DNA of 8,053 nt from Pseudomonas sp. (GTDB taxonomy: Bacteria > Pseudomonadota > Gammaproteobacteria > Pseudomonadales > Pseudomonadaceae): assembly GCA_029240955.1 (NCBI GenBank), contig JARDZH010000136.1, positions 1 through 8,053 on the forward strand. The letters are read 5' to 3'. The position numbers were made by a program, and so were the translations under genes. The notes beneath the pieces were generated by a model. The model made no database searches. It worked only from the letters and a program-made list of their open reading frames with translations, and was not told the origin of the DNA. This document shows, one piece after another, positions 1-6,912 of the stretch (position 1 is the stretch's first letter; every line of letters starts with the position of its first letter).

Positions 1-1732
1 GCGCGCTCTGGCCGGCCAGTTGCGCCGCCATCTGGCTGATCCACGCGGGTTTGTCGGTACTCATGAAGCCGGCACCGGATTCGACCTGCAAAGTCAGCCG
101 GCCTTCGGCACCATTGCGCTTGAGCCAGACCAGTCGGTCGCCGTTGCTCAGCGTCCAGTACTGGACCTTTTGCGCAGGAAAATCTTTGCGCGTGATCACG
201 GCACCGTGAGCTGGCGCTTGCGGAACATCCGGCAGTGCTTCAGTCTCCTGCAGCGCGGCGGCAGGCTGCGATTGCGGCGCATCGAGCGGCGTGTGCTGAA
301 GTTCTGCCATTTGCGCTTCGACCGCCGCTGCGTTCGGAAGCGTGAGAGACGCGGTCCCCGGTGCGCTGAGTTGCAGCACCCGGTCCGGGCTGTCGGTCCA
401 GCGGATCAGACGCTGATTGAGGTCCTCCAACTCGATGCTGTCCAGCACCGCCAGATGCTGCGCGGCGATGTCATGTTTACTGATCAGCACCTTGTTCTGA
501 CTGGCCGCATCGTTCAGGTCGTTGACCCACTGCTCGAACGTCCGCGGCTTGTCAGCGCCGAGCATGCGTTCAGCGATGGCGCGGATCTTGTCCTTCTCGT
601 CCTGCAAGTCGCTGGCCTGCAAACCGTACCGGCGCAGCCGCTCGATCTCGCTCAGCAGCTGGCGAAGCGCGGTGGCGTGAGCGTCGCCGTCCACGCCGGC
701 CGCCATACCCAGCACGCTGGAGCGCTCGCCGATCAGGCTTTTCTGTACGGTCAGGCTGCGCACGCCCTCTTGCAAAGGCTGGCGCCGCAACTGGTCGAGG
801 GTGGCTGCGAGCGTCAGGCGATCGATCAGCCGTTCGCGCAAGCCGTCCACCGTCGAGGCTCGGCTTGACGCTTCATGCAGACGGAACAGCAGCGCCACCT
901 GATTACTGCCGCTCTGACTGTCTTGCAGGCGCACGATCTTGAGCCGCTGTTCCAACGGCAACTCGCGATAGTCGCGGTCGGGCAGGTCTTTGGCTTTTGC
1001 CTGCCCGAACCAGTGGTCGATTCGTGCCGGCAAGGTCGCCGGGTCGATGTCGCCGACAATGGTCAGCAGCATGTTGTTGGGCACATACCACCGTTGCTGG
1101 AAGGCTTGCAGATCGCTCAGCTGTGCGGAGCGGATTGCGGTTTCGTTGCCGATGGTGCGGTGCGCCGGATAGCGGGAGCCGATGCGCTGCGATGCCGTGC
1201 GTTGGTCGTTCATGCGCTGGGCAACGCCGAGGCCGCCGCGCCATTCCTCGATCACGATGGGGCGCTCGCGCTCCAGGTTGGCAGCGCCGTAGTCCTGGGC
1301 CAGCGTCAGCGTGGAGAGGGCTTGCAGACCTTGCTCGGTCTGCGCCGCGCCTCCGGTCGGGCTGAGCAGGTACTGGGTGCGATCATAGTTGGTCATGGCG
1401 TTGTAATGACGCCCCTGAACCCAACCCCAGCGGTTCATCACGGTGCGGATGTCGGAGGGGTCTGCGCCGCGGCTGTAGAAATTCAGGTGCTCGACCATGT
1501 GCGCGACGCCCACCTGATCGTCCTGCTCATCGACGGAACCGGCCTTGACCGTAAGGCGCATGTCGACTCTGCCCGGTTGGGACGTCTCGCGGACCAGCCG
1601 GTATTCCAGGCCGTTCTCCAGCAGCCCGCGGGTAACCTGAGCGTCCCACGTCTGTTCCTGGTGGCGACCGGAAAACTGCGCGCACGCGCTCAGCGTCAAG
1701 AGCCCGGTCAGGCTCACGATTATCTTTTTCAT
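1..1732 (-). CDS. M16-family zinc metalloprotease, lipoprotein, partial (3' end outside window)
   Basis: Open from ATG at 1732 to the left edge, 577 codons, no stop. The N-terminus is a lipoprotein signal: MKK, a hydrophobic run, then lipobox LSAC with Cys17; Ala at +2 gives no inner-membrane retention signal, so outer-membrane anchoring facing the periplasm is likely. The inverted zinc site HMVEH (HXXEH of M16) is at residues 78-82, and the expected downstream glutamate lies in IEEWRGG at about 161-167. A Pro/Ala-rich linker at about 480-512 leads into a second M16 half, where the matching segment is QMAAQ (567-571), so that half has lost the metal ligands, as is usual in tandem M16 enzymes. 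Full-length relatives such as FusC are about 900 residues, so roughly a third is missing. It directly follows the TonB-dependent receptor, so it probably processes the imported substrate. Family is certain; substrate is inferred. Confidence 0.95.
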   Translation of the reverse strand, partial: MKKIIVSLTGLLTLSACAQFSGRHQEQTWDAQVTRGLLENGLEYRLVRETSQPGRVDMRLTVKAGSVDEQDDQVGVAHMVEHLNFYSRGADPSDIRTVMNRWGWVQGRHYNAMTNYDRTQYLLSPTGGAAQTEQGLQALSTLTLAQDYGAANLERERPIVIEEWRGGLGVAQRMNDQRTASQRIGSRYPAHRTIGNETAIRSAQLSDLQAFQQRWYVPNNMLLTIVGDIDPATLPARIDHWFGQAKAKDLPDRDYRELPLEQRLKIVRLQDSQSGSNQVALLFRLHEASSRASTVDGLRERLIDRLTLAATLDQLRRQPLQEGVRSLTVQKSLIGERSSVLGMAAGVDGDAHATALRQLLSEIERLRRYGLQASDLQDEKDKIRAIAERMLGADKPRTFEQWVNDLNDAASQNKVLISKHDIAAQHLAVLDSIELEDLNQRLIRWTDSPDRVLQLSAPGTASLTLPNAAAVEAQMAELQHTPLDAPQSQPAAALQETEALPDVPQAPAHGAVITRKDFPAQKVQYWTLSNGDRLVWLKRNGAEGRLTLQVESGAGFMSTDKPAWISQMAAQLAGQSA

Positions 1733-4616
1733 CACGTTCTCGGTTCAGGCAATCAGGCAAACAGTGGAGAGATCGGAAGAGCAAGCGGTAGCCGACTTCC
1801 AGCCAGTACTGACGGCCCACTTCATAAGTGGTACTGCCGTTGGCGCGGCTGCTGACGATCGGGTTCACCTTGTCGGTGACGTTGGTCACATCCACTGCAA
1901 CGAACACGGCTTCGTCCTGGCCGGTGGGCAGTTCCCAGTCCAGGCGCATGTCCCAGGTCGGCGCGGCCTTGACCCGCGCGGTTTCGTACACCGCAACGCT
2001 TTCGCCGTTGACGACGGCCTCGTCGCCGGTGTCGATGATCTGGTCGTACGGGCCGCGATAGCGGAAGAAGTTGCTCCAGGTCAGGTTCAGCTGCGGGATG
2101 TCGGTGATGGTGGTCATGCGCCCGGTCCAGGGCCGATTGAAGTTGCTGGCGGGCAATTCGCTGTACTTCATCAGGCTGCCGTCGTAGAGCACGTCGTCGT
2201 TGCTGAGCTCTTCGGAGTTGATCGCATCGTCATAGTTGCCGTACGCGTCCTTGGTCCGCGACCAATCGAACGCCAGCTGGACACTGGTGCGGGTGCCCTT
2301 GAACTTGAGCTCATTGAGCGGCGTGATGCTCAGGGTCACATTGTCGCTCTCGCTGCGACCTTCGTTGGTGTAGGTGTAGTACTCGGTGGCGTAGCCGTCC
2401 GTGGCAGGAAGACCCTGAACCCTGCCCAGCGAGCGGTTGATCTTGTCACGGCCTTTGCGGTTGACGTACTTGAGGCGAAAGTCCGTGTCCAGCCAGCGCT
2501 GATCCACGCCCAGGGTCAGTTCGTCGTCGTAGGGAATGTCCAGCGTCGAGAATTTGCTCAGACTGCCTTGTTTGGTGCCGGTCCATTCTCCGGCCAGAGT
2601 GCGACGTGTGTAATCGGTGAGCAGCGAGTTGCGGCCGTCGGCCAGGCGGTATTTGAACAGGTTGCGGCCGTAGTAGCGGTTGGCACCGAATACCAGCACG
2701 GTGCTGCGGTCACCGAACAGGTCGTAGTCACCGGAGAAGCGCGGCGCGACGGTTTTCTTTTCCATGTAGTCGTCGCCTTCCAGACGGACGCCGGGACGCA
2801 GCGTCAGTTGGCCCCATTCGATCTTGTCCTGAATGAAGAACGCGTATTTGTTTTCAGTGATCTCGATTTTGCCCGCGCCGTATTCGGTCTTGCGGGTCGC
2901 GTACTGGCGAGTATTGCCATTGAGCAGCGGGCTGACGGAACACAGGCTGGCGGTGCCGCAACTGGTGCCTTTGTCGCGGGTGTTCATGGTGGCGGCGGTG
3001 ACCGATTCAAGGCGCTCCCAGGTCGCCACCTGGTGTGACAACTCCATGCCGGTTGTCAGGCTATGTTCCAGACCCGCCAGCCGAAACGGCAGCCAGTCCG
3101 CCTTGGTGGTGTAGGTGAGCCCGCGCTGGGTCTGTTCCAGATCGCCAAAGGTCCCTTCGACGCTGCGCGCTGTGTTGCTGCTGGGGTTGCCCCAGTTCTT
3201 GGCGTCGGAGTAGTACCAGCTGATGTAGTCACTGGATTCGGAATCGCGCGAACTGGTGAGGTTGGTCAGCGCCAGCTTGTGGGTCCAGGTGGCGGTGTCA
3301 GCCAGCCAGGTGCCATTGATCGAACCCTGCCAGCCGCCGCCCTCGTTGACGAAGCCTGCATCTCGCCGGTTCGCATAGAAGTAGTAGTTTTCCTGGGGCG
3401 CGTAGGTCAGAGACGTGTCCAGCGTCAGGCGGTCATTGACGTTCCAGTAGGTCTTGAGCAGATAGTTGTCGATGCGCCGGGTCTGGTCCTTGCTGTTGTC
3501 GGCGGTAGAGCTTTTGTAGCCGTTGTCGTAGGCGTTGAGGCCGATGGTGGAACGCTTCTGTGAGAAGTTGAGGATGGCGCCGAAGTCCTCGGTCAGGTGA
3601 CCTTCAAGCGTTCCGCGAATCGTGGTCTTCTCGAAGTCAGGCTGGTACTGCTCGTACGACGCGTTGTCGAAACTCTCTTGATCGTCGCCGCTGATATGGT
3701 ACCGGGTCCATTCCGAGCGGGTCATGGAAGCCGAGACCTTGCCGTGCAGTTCATGCGTGGGCTTGCGGGTAATGGCGTCCACCACGCCGCCGTTGAAACC
3801 GCCGTATTCGGCCGGGACGTTACTGTCGTAGACCCGCACTTCTTCAAGCAGGTCCGCATCCAGCGCGATGCCGTGGGAGCGACTTGGCGCAGAGTCGAAC
3901 TGGCGGATCGAGTTGTAACTGTGCTCGCCGGGATCGAGGTCGTTGTTGATCGAGATTCCGTCGATCATGAAGTTGTTCTGGTAGTACTTGGCGCCGTTGA
4001 TGCTGATGTCCGCCGGATCGATCTCTCCGGGCGAGTTGGAGCCTTGCTGGGCATTGTTGAACTGCACGCCGGGATGCATGCGTAGCAGGGTGGTGATATC
4101 GCCGTTCGCCCCCGGGAATGCCTGAATCGCTTTGCGCCCGATCACGGTTTCGCCTTGAAAGGCGTTCTCTTCGGGGTTGCCCAGCACGACGGTGTTCTGC
4201 AATTCCATCGGCGCATTGAAACCCAGCCTGGGCGCCAGGCGGAACACCAGCGTGCCGTGCTCATAGCGCCAGTCGATGCCGCTGCCCGACAGCAGTTTGC
4301 CGAGCGCCTGTTCGCTGCTCATCTGGCCTTTGACCGCTTGAGAGTAGCGGTTGGCAAGCAGGCCGGGATCGACCGACACCTGCAGCCCGCTTTGCTCTCC
4401 GAAGCTGATCAGCGCGGCGTCGAGCGTTTGCACGGTGATGTCGAAACTGTGCAGGGACTGCAAGACCGGCTCCCGATCATTGGGCGCCGTATCGGCCATG
4501 ACGTGCTGACAACTGATCGCCCAGCACAGGCTGACCGCACCCATCCGGGTGCTCTGCTTCAAATGCTTGCGGATCGTCGCGCTCAGGCTGAGCGGCTGCT
4601 GAATGTTCGGTGTCAT
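1527..4616 (-). CDS. TonB-dependent outer-membrane receptor with STN signalling domain; 3' end probably corrupted
   Basis: Imports a ligand across the outer membrane using TonB energy and probably signals its presence to FecR. Start ATG at 4616 has AGGGA six bases upstream. Residues 1-41 form a long signal peptide (likely cleavage after VMA). An STN domain spans about 55-128, the part that contacts FecR in transducing receptors such as FecA. A possible TonB box (NTVVLG) is at 141-146, followed by the plug (about 155-285, with SINGAKYYQNNFMIDG and VPAEYGGFNGGVVDAI) and a 22-strand-type barrel. A Cys pair in CGTASLC (553-559) may close a surface loop. The barrel should end near residue 945 at the aromatic C-terminal strand YWLEVGYR. 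The frame instead runs about 80 more residues of Arg/Pro-rich sequence over the protease gene, which I do not believe is real protein; the true end is probably near 1745-1784. Ferric-siderophore uptake is an alternative, but the protease partner favours a protein ligand. Confidence 0.93.
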   Translation of the reverse strand: MTPNIQQPLSLSATIRKHLKQSTRMGAVSLCWAISCQHVMADTAPNDREPVLQSLHSFDITVQTLDAALISFGEQSGLQVSVDPGLLANRYSQAVKGQMSSEQALGKLLSGSGIDWRYEHGTLVFRLAPRLGFNAPMELQNTVVLGNPEENAFQGETVIGRKAIQAFPGANGDITTLLRMHPGVQFNNAQQGSNSPGEIDPADISINGAKYYQNNFMIDGISINNDLDPGEHSYNSIRQFDSAPSRSHGIALDADLLEEVRVYDSNVPAEYGGFNGGVVDAITRKPTHELHGKVSASMTRSEWTRYHISGDDQESFDNASYEQYQPDFEKTTIRGTLEGHLTEDFGAILNFSQKRSTIGLNAYDNGYKSSTADNSKDQTRRIDNYLLKTYWNVNDRLTLDTSLTYAPQENYYFYANRRDAGFVNEGGGWQGSINGTWLADTATWTHKLALTNLTSSRDSESSDYISWYYSDAKNWGNPSSNTARSVEGTFGDLEQTQRGLTYTTKADWLPFRLAGLEHSLTTGMELSHQVATWERLESVTAATMNTRDKGTSCGTASLCSVSPLLNGNTRQYATRKTEYGAGKIEITENKYAFFIQDKIEWGQLTLRPGVRLEGDDYMEKKTVAPRFSGDYDLFGDRSTVLVFGANRYYGRNLFKYRLADGRNSLLTDYTRRTLAGEWTGTKQGSLSKFSTLDIPYDDELTLGVDQRWLDTDFRLKYVNRKGRDKINRSLGRVQGLPATDGYATEYYTYTNEGRSESDNVTLSITPLNELKFKGTRTSVQLAFDWSRTKDAYGNYDDAINSEELSNDDVLYDGSLMKYSELPASNFNRPWTGRMTTITDIPQLNLTWSNFFRYRGPYDQIIDTGDEAVVNGESVAVYETARVKAAPTWDMRLDWELPTGQDEAVFVAVDVTNVTDKVNPIVSSRANGSTTYEVGRQYWLEVGYRLLFRSLHCLPDCLNRERDEKDNREPDRALDAERVRAVFRSPPGTDVGRSGYPRAAGERPGIPAGPRDVPTGQSRHAPYGQGRFRR
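1770..1782. other. Exact match to the Illumina adapter core, possible assembly artefact
   Basis: The plus strand reads AGATCGGAAGAGC, the 13-base core of TruSeq-type adapters; the next base (A) also fits the read-1 adapter and then the match ends. It lies exactly where the receptor's last beta-strand should stop. By simple counting (both strands of 8053 bases over 4 to the 13th) the chance expectation is about 0.0002. Deleting these 13 bases makes the receptor read GYRF followed by seven residues and a TGA at 1745-1747. Chance identity remains possible, since the match is short. Confidence 0.6.
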
Positions 4617-4630
4617 CCCGTGTCCCTGTA

Positions 4631-4644
4631 CGAGCCGAAGCCCG
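4631..4644 (-). other. Small UUCG-loop hairpin in the receptor leader
   Basis: The minus strand reads CGGGC TTCG GCTCG: a five-pair stem (one G-U) closed by a C(UUCG)G tetraloop, an unusually stable loop class. It ends three bases before the AGGGA ribosome site at 4627-4623. It could influence leader stability or ribosome access, or be incidental. Confidence 0.3.
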
Positions 4645-4653
4645 CAGTCATTG

Positions 4654-4672
4654 AATGAGAATTGATCTCAAT
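4654..4672. promoter_or_regulatory. Putative Fur box in the receptor promoter
   Basis: A near-perfect 19-base palindrome, AATGAGAATTGATCTCAAT, whose arms AATGAGA and TCTCAAT mirror each other apart from one outer base. It resembles Pseudomonas Fur sites of the GAGAAT...TCTC type and matches 10 of 14 positions of the 7-1-7 Fur model. It begins about 14 bases downstream of the proposed -10 element, over the expected transcription start, where bound Fur-Fe would block initiation. It is 38 bases upstream of the receptor start codon. Confidence 0.7.
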
Positions 4673-4685
4673 GTATGTGCGAGTC

Positions 4686-4714
4686 AAAGGACGGGGCAGC
4701 AGGAAATTTTTTCA
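4686..4714 (-). promoter_or_regulatory. Putative FecI-type ECF sigma promoter for receptor and protease
   Basis: On the minus strand TGAAAA (4714-4709) and TCCTTT (4691-4686) are separated by 17 bases. The E. coli fecA-derived pattern for FecI sigma factors is GGAAAT, 17 bases, TC(C/T)TTT, so the -10 fits fully and the -35 fits 4 of 6 with the GAAA-like core kept. The start would fall near 4678, giving a leader of about 60 bases that carries the Fur-like palindrome. The presence of a FecR gene and an STN receptor in the same locus makes this promoter type expected. Confidence 0.6.
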
Positions 4715-4715
4715 G

Positions 4716-4745
4716 AAAAAAGCCGAAAATAAATTTCGGCTTTTT
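4716..4745 (-). terminator. Rho-independent terminator of the chemoreceptor gene
   Basis: A 12-base perfect inverted repeat (AAAAAGCCGAAA / TTTCGGCTTTTT) with a 5-base loop, followed by a T run on either strand, 38 bases after the chemoreceptor stop codon. Its symmetry makes it able to work in both directions. Its distal T-run ends directly beside the proposed -35 of the receptor promoter, so it separates the chemoreceptor transcript from the receptor-protease transcript. Confidence 0.9.
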
Positions 4746-4782
4746 GGGTGAGGCGTGTTTTCAGTGTCGTCCGCGCCAGGGA

Positions 4783-6780
4783 TCAGCTGACCTTGAAACG
4801 GCGAACCAGCGTGATCAGCCTGGCGTTGGAATCGGACAGCGCTGCGGTGTTTTGCTCGTTGTTGGAACCGCCTTCCACCAGCTCCTCGACGATCTGCCGG
4901 ACCGCAATGATGTTGCGGCTGATCTCGTCGGACACCGCGCTCTGCTCCTCGGCGGCGGTTGCGATCTGGGTACTCAGGTCGTTGATGTGCAGCACCGAGT
5001 TAGTCATATCGTCCAGCCCGGTATTGACCGCGCTGGTCTTGTCCGCAGTGGCCTGGCAGCTCTGACGCGTCTTCTCCATCGCAGCGACCGCGGCGCTGAC
5101 GCCCTGTTGCAGGCTGGTCAGCATGTCGTTGATTTCGGACGTGCTGGTCTGGGTGCGGGCGGCGAGGGCGCGCACTTCGTCTGCGACGACCGCAAAGCCA
5201 CGACCTTGCTCACCGGCGCGAGCGGCTTCGATGGCAGCGTTGAGTGCCAGCAGGTTGGTCTGCCCGGCGATCTCGCCGATGACGGCCAGCACGGCGTTGA
5301 TGCGCTTGGCATCTTCCTCCATCGACTGCACTTTGCTGGTCGCGGCGTCCACTTCGCTGATCAGCGCAATCACACTGTGCGAGGCATCGGAAACCACCTG
5401 TTTCGAGACCTGGGCATCACGGTTCGCGGACTGGGTCACGTCAGCGGTCTGCGCGGCGCTGCGGGCCACTTCTTCGGCGGTAGAGGACATTTCGGTGATG
5501 GCCGTCACCGCTTGATCGGTTTCGTTGGCGTGGCGAACCAGAATGGTGTTCGTGGTGCTGGCCTGCTGGCGCAACTGCTCGATGCCGCTTTCGATATCGC
5601 GGGTGGAGGCGCTGACTTCGACCATCATGCGCTGCAGGAACGCGATGAAGCGGTTGACCGATTCGCCCACCAGGTCGACTTCGTCCTGGCCCTTGACCAC
5701 GATGCGGCGGGTGAGGTCTGCATCGCCGGCCGACAGCGAATCGATGTTGGCTTTGAGCACACCCAGACGCTTCATCAGCGAGCGCAACGCAACCATCATC
5801 AGCACCAGCAGCACCATGACCATGGGCACTTGCAGCCAGGCAAGGGTCTTGAGGACGGCAGCGCTCTGAGCTTTCAGCAGGTCAGTGTTCTGCGCGACGG
5901 CGAGCAGCCACGGCGTGCCGGTCACCGGCAGCAGGAACAGGGTGGAGTCTTCGCCGTCGTTGTTCACGTATTCGAGCCGCGTGTTGCCGCCGGGGCTGGC
6001 CTTGAGCGCCGACTGAATGGCAGTGATGAACGTCGATTGCCCCGCGAGCTCGGACACATTGCGCAGCACGATCTTGTCGCGGCTGCCTGGCACGTTGGAG
6101 AGGATCTTGCCGTCTGCTTCGATCAGCATGATCCGGGCATTGAGCTCACGCTCCTTGGCCTCGACCAGATGGTTGAAAAAGCCCAGCGTCACGTCGATGG
6201 TCGACACGCCCCACGGCTTGCCGTCCTTAACGATCGACATCGCACAGTTGGTGCGTGGCTCAGGGCTGGCGGCGTCCTGATAGGCCGGCGCCCAGGCACA
6301 TTTGCCGGCAGGCGAAGCCAGGCCGCCTTTGTGCCAGCCCTGATCGAAGTAATTGAGCGATTCCGCCGAGTTCCAGTGCGTGTTGACGATCAACTGACCG
6401 GACGCATCGCGGTGGTAGAAGGTGCTGTGCTTGGCACGACCTTCGGTGCGCACGTTGGGCAACGGCCAGATACCGCCGCCGAAGACCTTGGCTTCGCCGT
6501 ACTGGTTGATCATCGCCGGCAGGAGACGGTCGATCTCATCGCTGGACAATTGCGGTACCAGCTCGGTGATGACCCGAGCCTGCGCTTGGACACGAGCGAG
6601 CTCGGTCCTGATTTCGTCACTGATCCCGCCGGCCTTGGCCGTCAGGATGCTTTCGTCGGTGGCAGTCAGCCTCGGCGTCACGAACTGGCCGATGCCGTAG
6701 ACCGTCAGAACGATGATCAAGGCCATGAAGCCGATGAAAGTTGCGGTGTAGCGTGCTTGCACGCTTTTGAACGTGGCCAT
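4783..6780 (-). CDS. Methyl-accepting chemotaxis protein with periplasmic Cache-type sensor domain
   Basis: Inner-membrane chemoreceptor of 665 residues that passes ligand binding to the CheA/CheW array. The ATG at 6780 has AGGTAAG seven bases upstream. Transmembrane segment 1 is at about 12-32, a large periplasmic double-Cache-like sensor at about 33-305, and transmembrane segment 2 at about 311-332. HAMP (about 333-388) and the cytoplasmic coiled-coil (389-665) follow. The highly conserved CheA/CheW-contact tip, with [20 protein letters not shown], lies at about 503-530. The sensor has Cys161 and Cys179, which could form a disulfide. It lacks the Arg-Trp-Tyr part of the double-Cache amino-acid motif where I would expect it (the segment reads [10 protein letters not shown]), so a different ligand is likely. 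The C-terminus ends RRFKVS, without a CheR/CheB-binding pentapeptide. It has its own promoter and terminator, so despite its position it is not simply part of the uptake operon. Confidence 0.97.
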   Translation of the reverse strand: MATFKSVQARYTATFIGFMALIIVLTVYGIGQFVTPRLTATDESILTAKAGGISDEIRTELARVQAQARVITELVPQLSSDEIDRLLPAMINQYGEAKVFGGGIWPLPNVRTEGRAKHSTFYHRDASGQLIVNTHWNSAESLNYFDQGWHKGGLASPAGKCAWAPAYQDAASPEPRTNCAMSIVKDGKPWGVSTIDVTLGFFNHLVEAKERELNARIMLIEADGKILSNVPGSRDKIVLRNVSELAGQSTFITAIQSALKASPGGNTRLEYVNNDGEDSTLFLLPVTGTPWLLAVAQNTDLLKAQSAAVLKTLAWLQVPMVMVLLVLMMVALRSLMKRLGVLKANIDSLSAGDADLTRRIVVKGQDEVDLVGESVNRFIAFLQRMMVEVSASTRDIESGIEQLRQQASTTNTILVRHANETDQAVTAITEMSSTAEEVARSAAQTADVTQSANRDAQVSKQVVSDASHSVIALISEVDAATSKVQSMEEDAKRINAVLAVIGEIAGQTNLLALNAAIEAARAGEQGRGFAVVADEVRALAARTQTSTSEINDMLTSLQQGVSAAVAAMEKTRQSCQATADKTSAVNTGLDDMTNSVLHINDLSTQIATAAEEQSAVSDEISRNIIAVRQIVEELVEGGSNNEQNTAALSDSNARLITLVRRFKVS

Positions 6781-6783
6781 TGT

Positions 6784-6847
6784 CTTACCTGAGCTGAAAA
6801 GGGTGTTGCGGATAGCTCAGGTGTCGGCGGTGAGATGCGTTTCTTTA
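6784..6847 (-). promoter_or_regulatory. FliA (sigma-28) promoter and ribosome site of the chemoreceptor
   Basis: The minus strand has TAAAGAAA (6847-6840), 11 bases, then GCCGACAC (6828-6821). The enterobacterial/pseudomonad FliA pattern is TAAAGTTT, 11 bases, GCCGATAA; TAAA and GCCGA are exact, as is the spacing. Transcription would start near 6813, about 33 bases before the ATG. The ribosome site AGGTAAG is at 6790-6784. This places the chemoreceptor in the flagellar/motility regulon. Confidence 0.78.
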
Positions 6848-6912
6848 TGCGGGTGGCCGGGGATTGTCGAGGCTGGCGACAAGCGGTGTCAAACGCCCGG
6901 AAGACGGGGGGT

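Noticed and set aside
1527..1744. Receptor C-terminal extension of about 70-80 residues as a real domain, or a genuine long gene overlap
   Set aside because: The composition is that of an out-of-frame reading of the protease gene, a beta-barrel receptor should end at its last aromatic strand, and the extension begins at the adapter-like 13-mer.
20..1855. Plus-strand frames of 282 and 326 residues opposite the protease
   Set aside because: The minus strand encodes a continuous M16 protease with lipobox and zinc motif, so the plus-strand frames are shadows.
1764..4658. Several plus-strand frames of 160-424 residues (for example 1764-3038, 3063-3563, 3597-4085, 4155-4658)
   Set aside because: All are antisense to the TonB-dependent receptor, with shadow-type composition and no convincing ribosome sites.
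4675..6792. 705-residue open frame on the plus strand
   Set aside because: It is antisense to the chemoreceptor across its whole length, its product is rich in His/Gln/Arg/Gly/Val with no recognisable domain, and the minus strand carries clear MCP motifs. It is a GC-rich shadow.
6863..6892. Sigma-70-like promoter (TTGACA, 18 bases, GACAAT) on the minus strand between fecR and the chemoreceptor
   Set aside because: The -10 is weak and the spacer long. The FliA match just downstream is far better, though a minor second promoter cannot be excluded.
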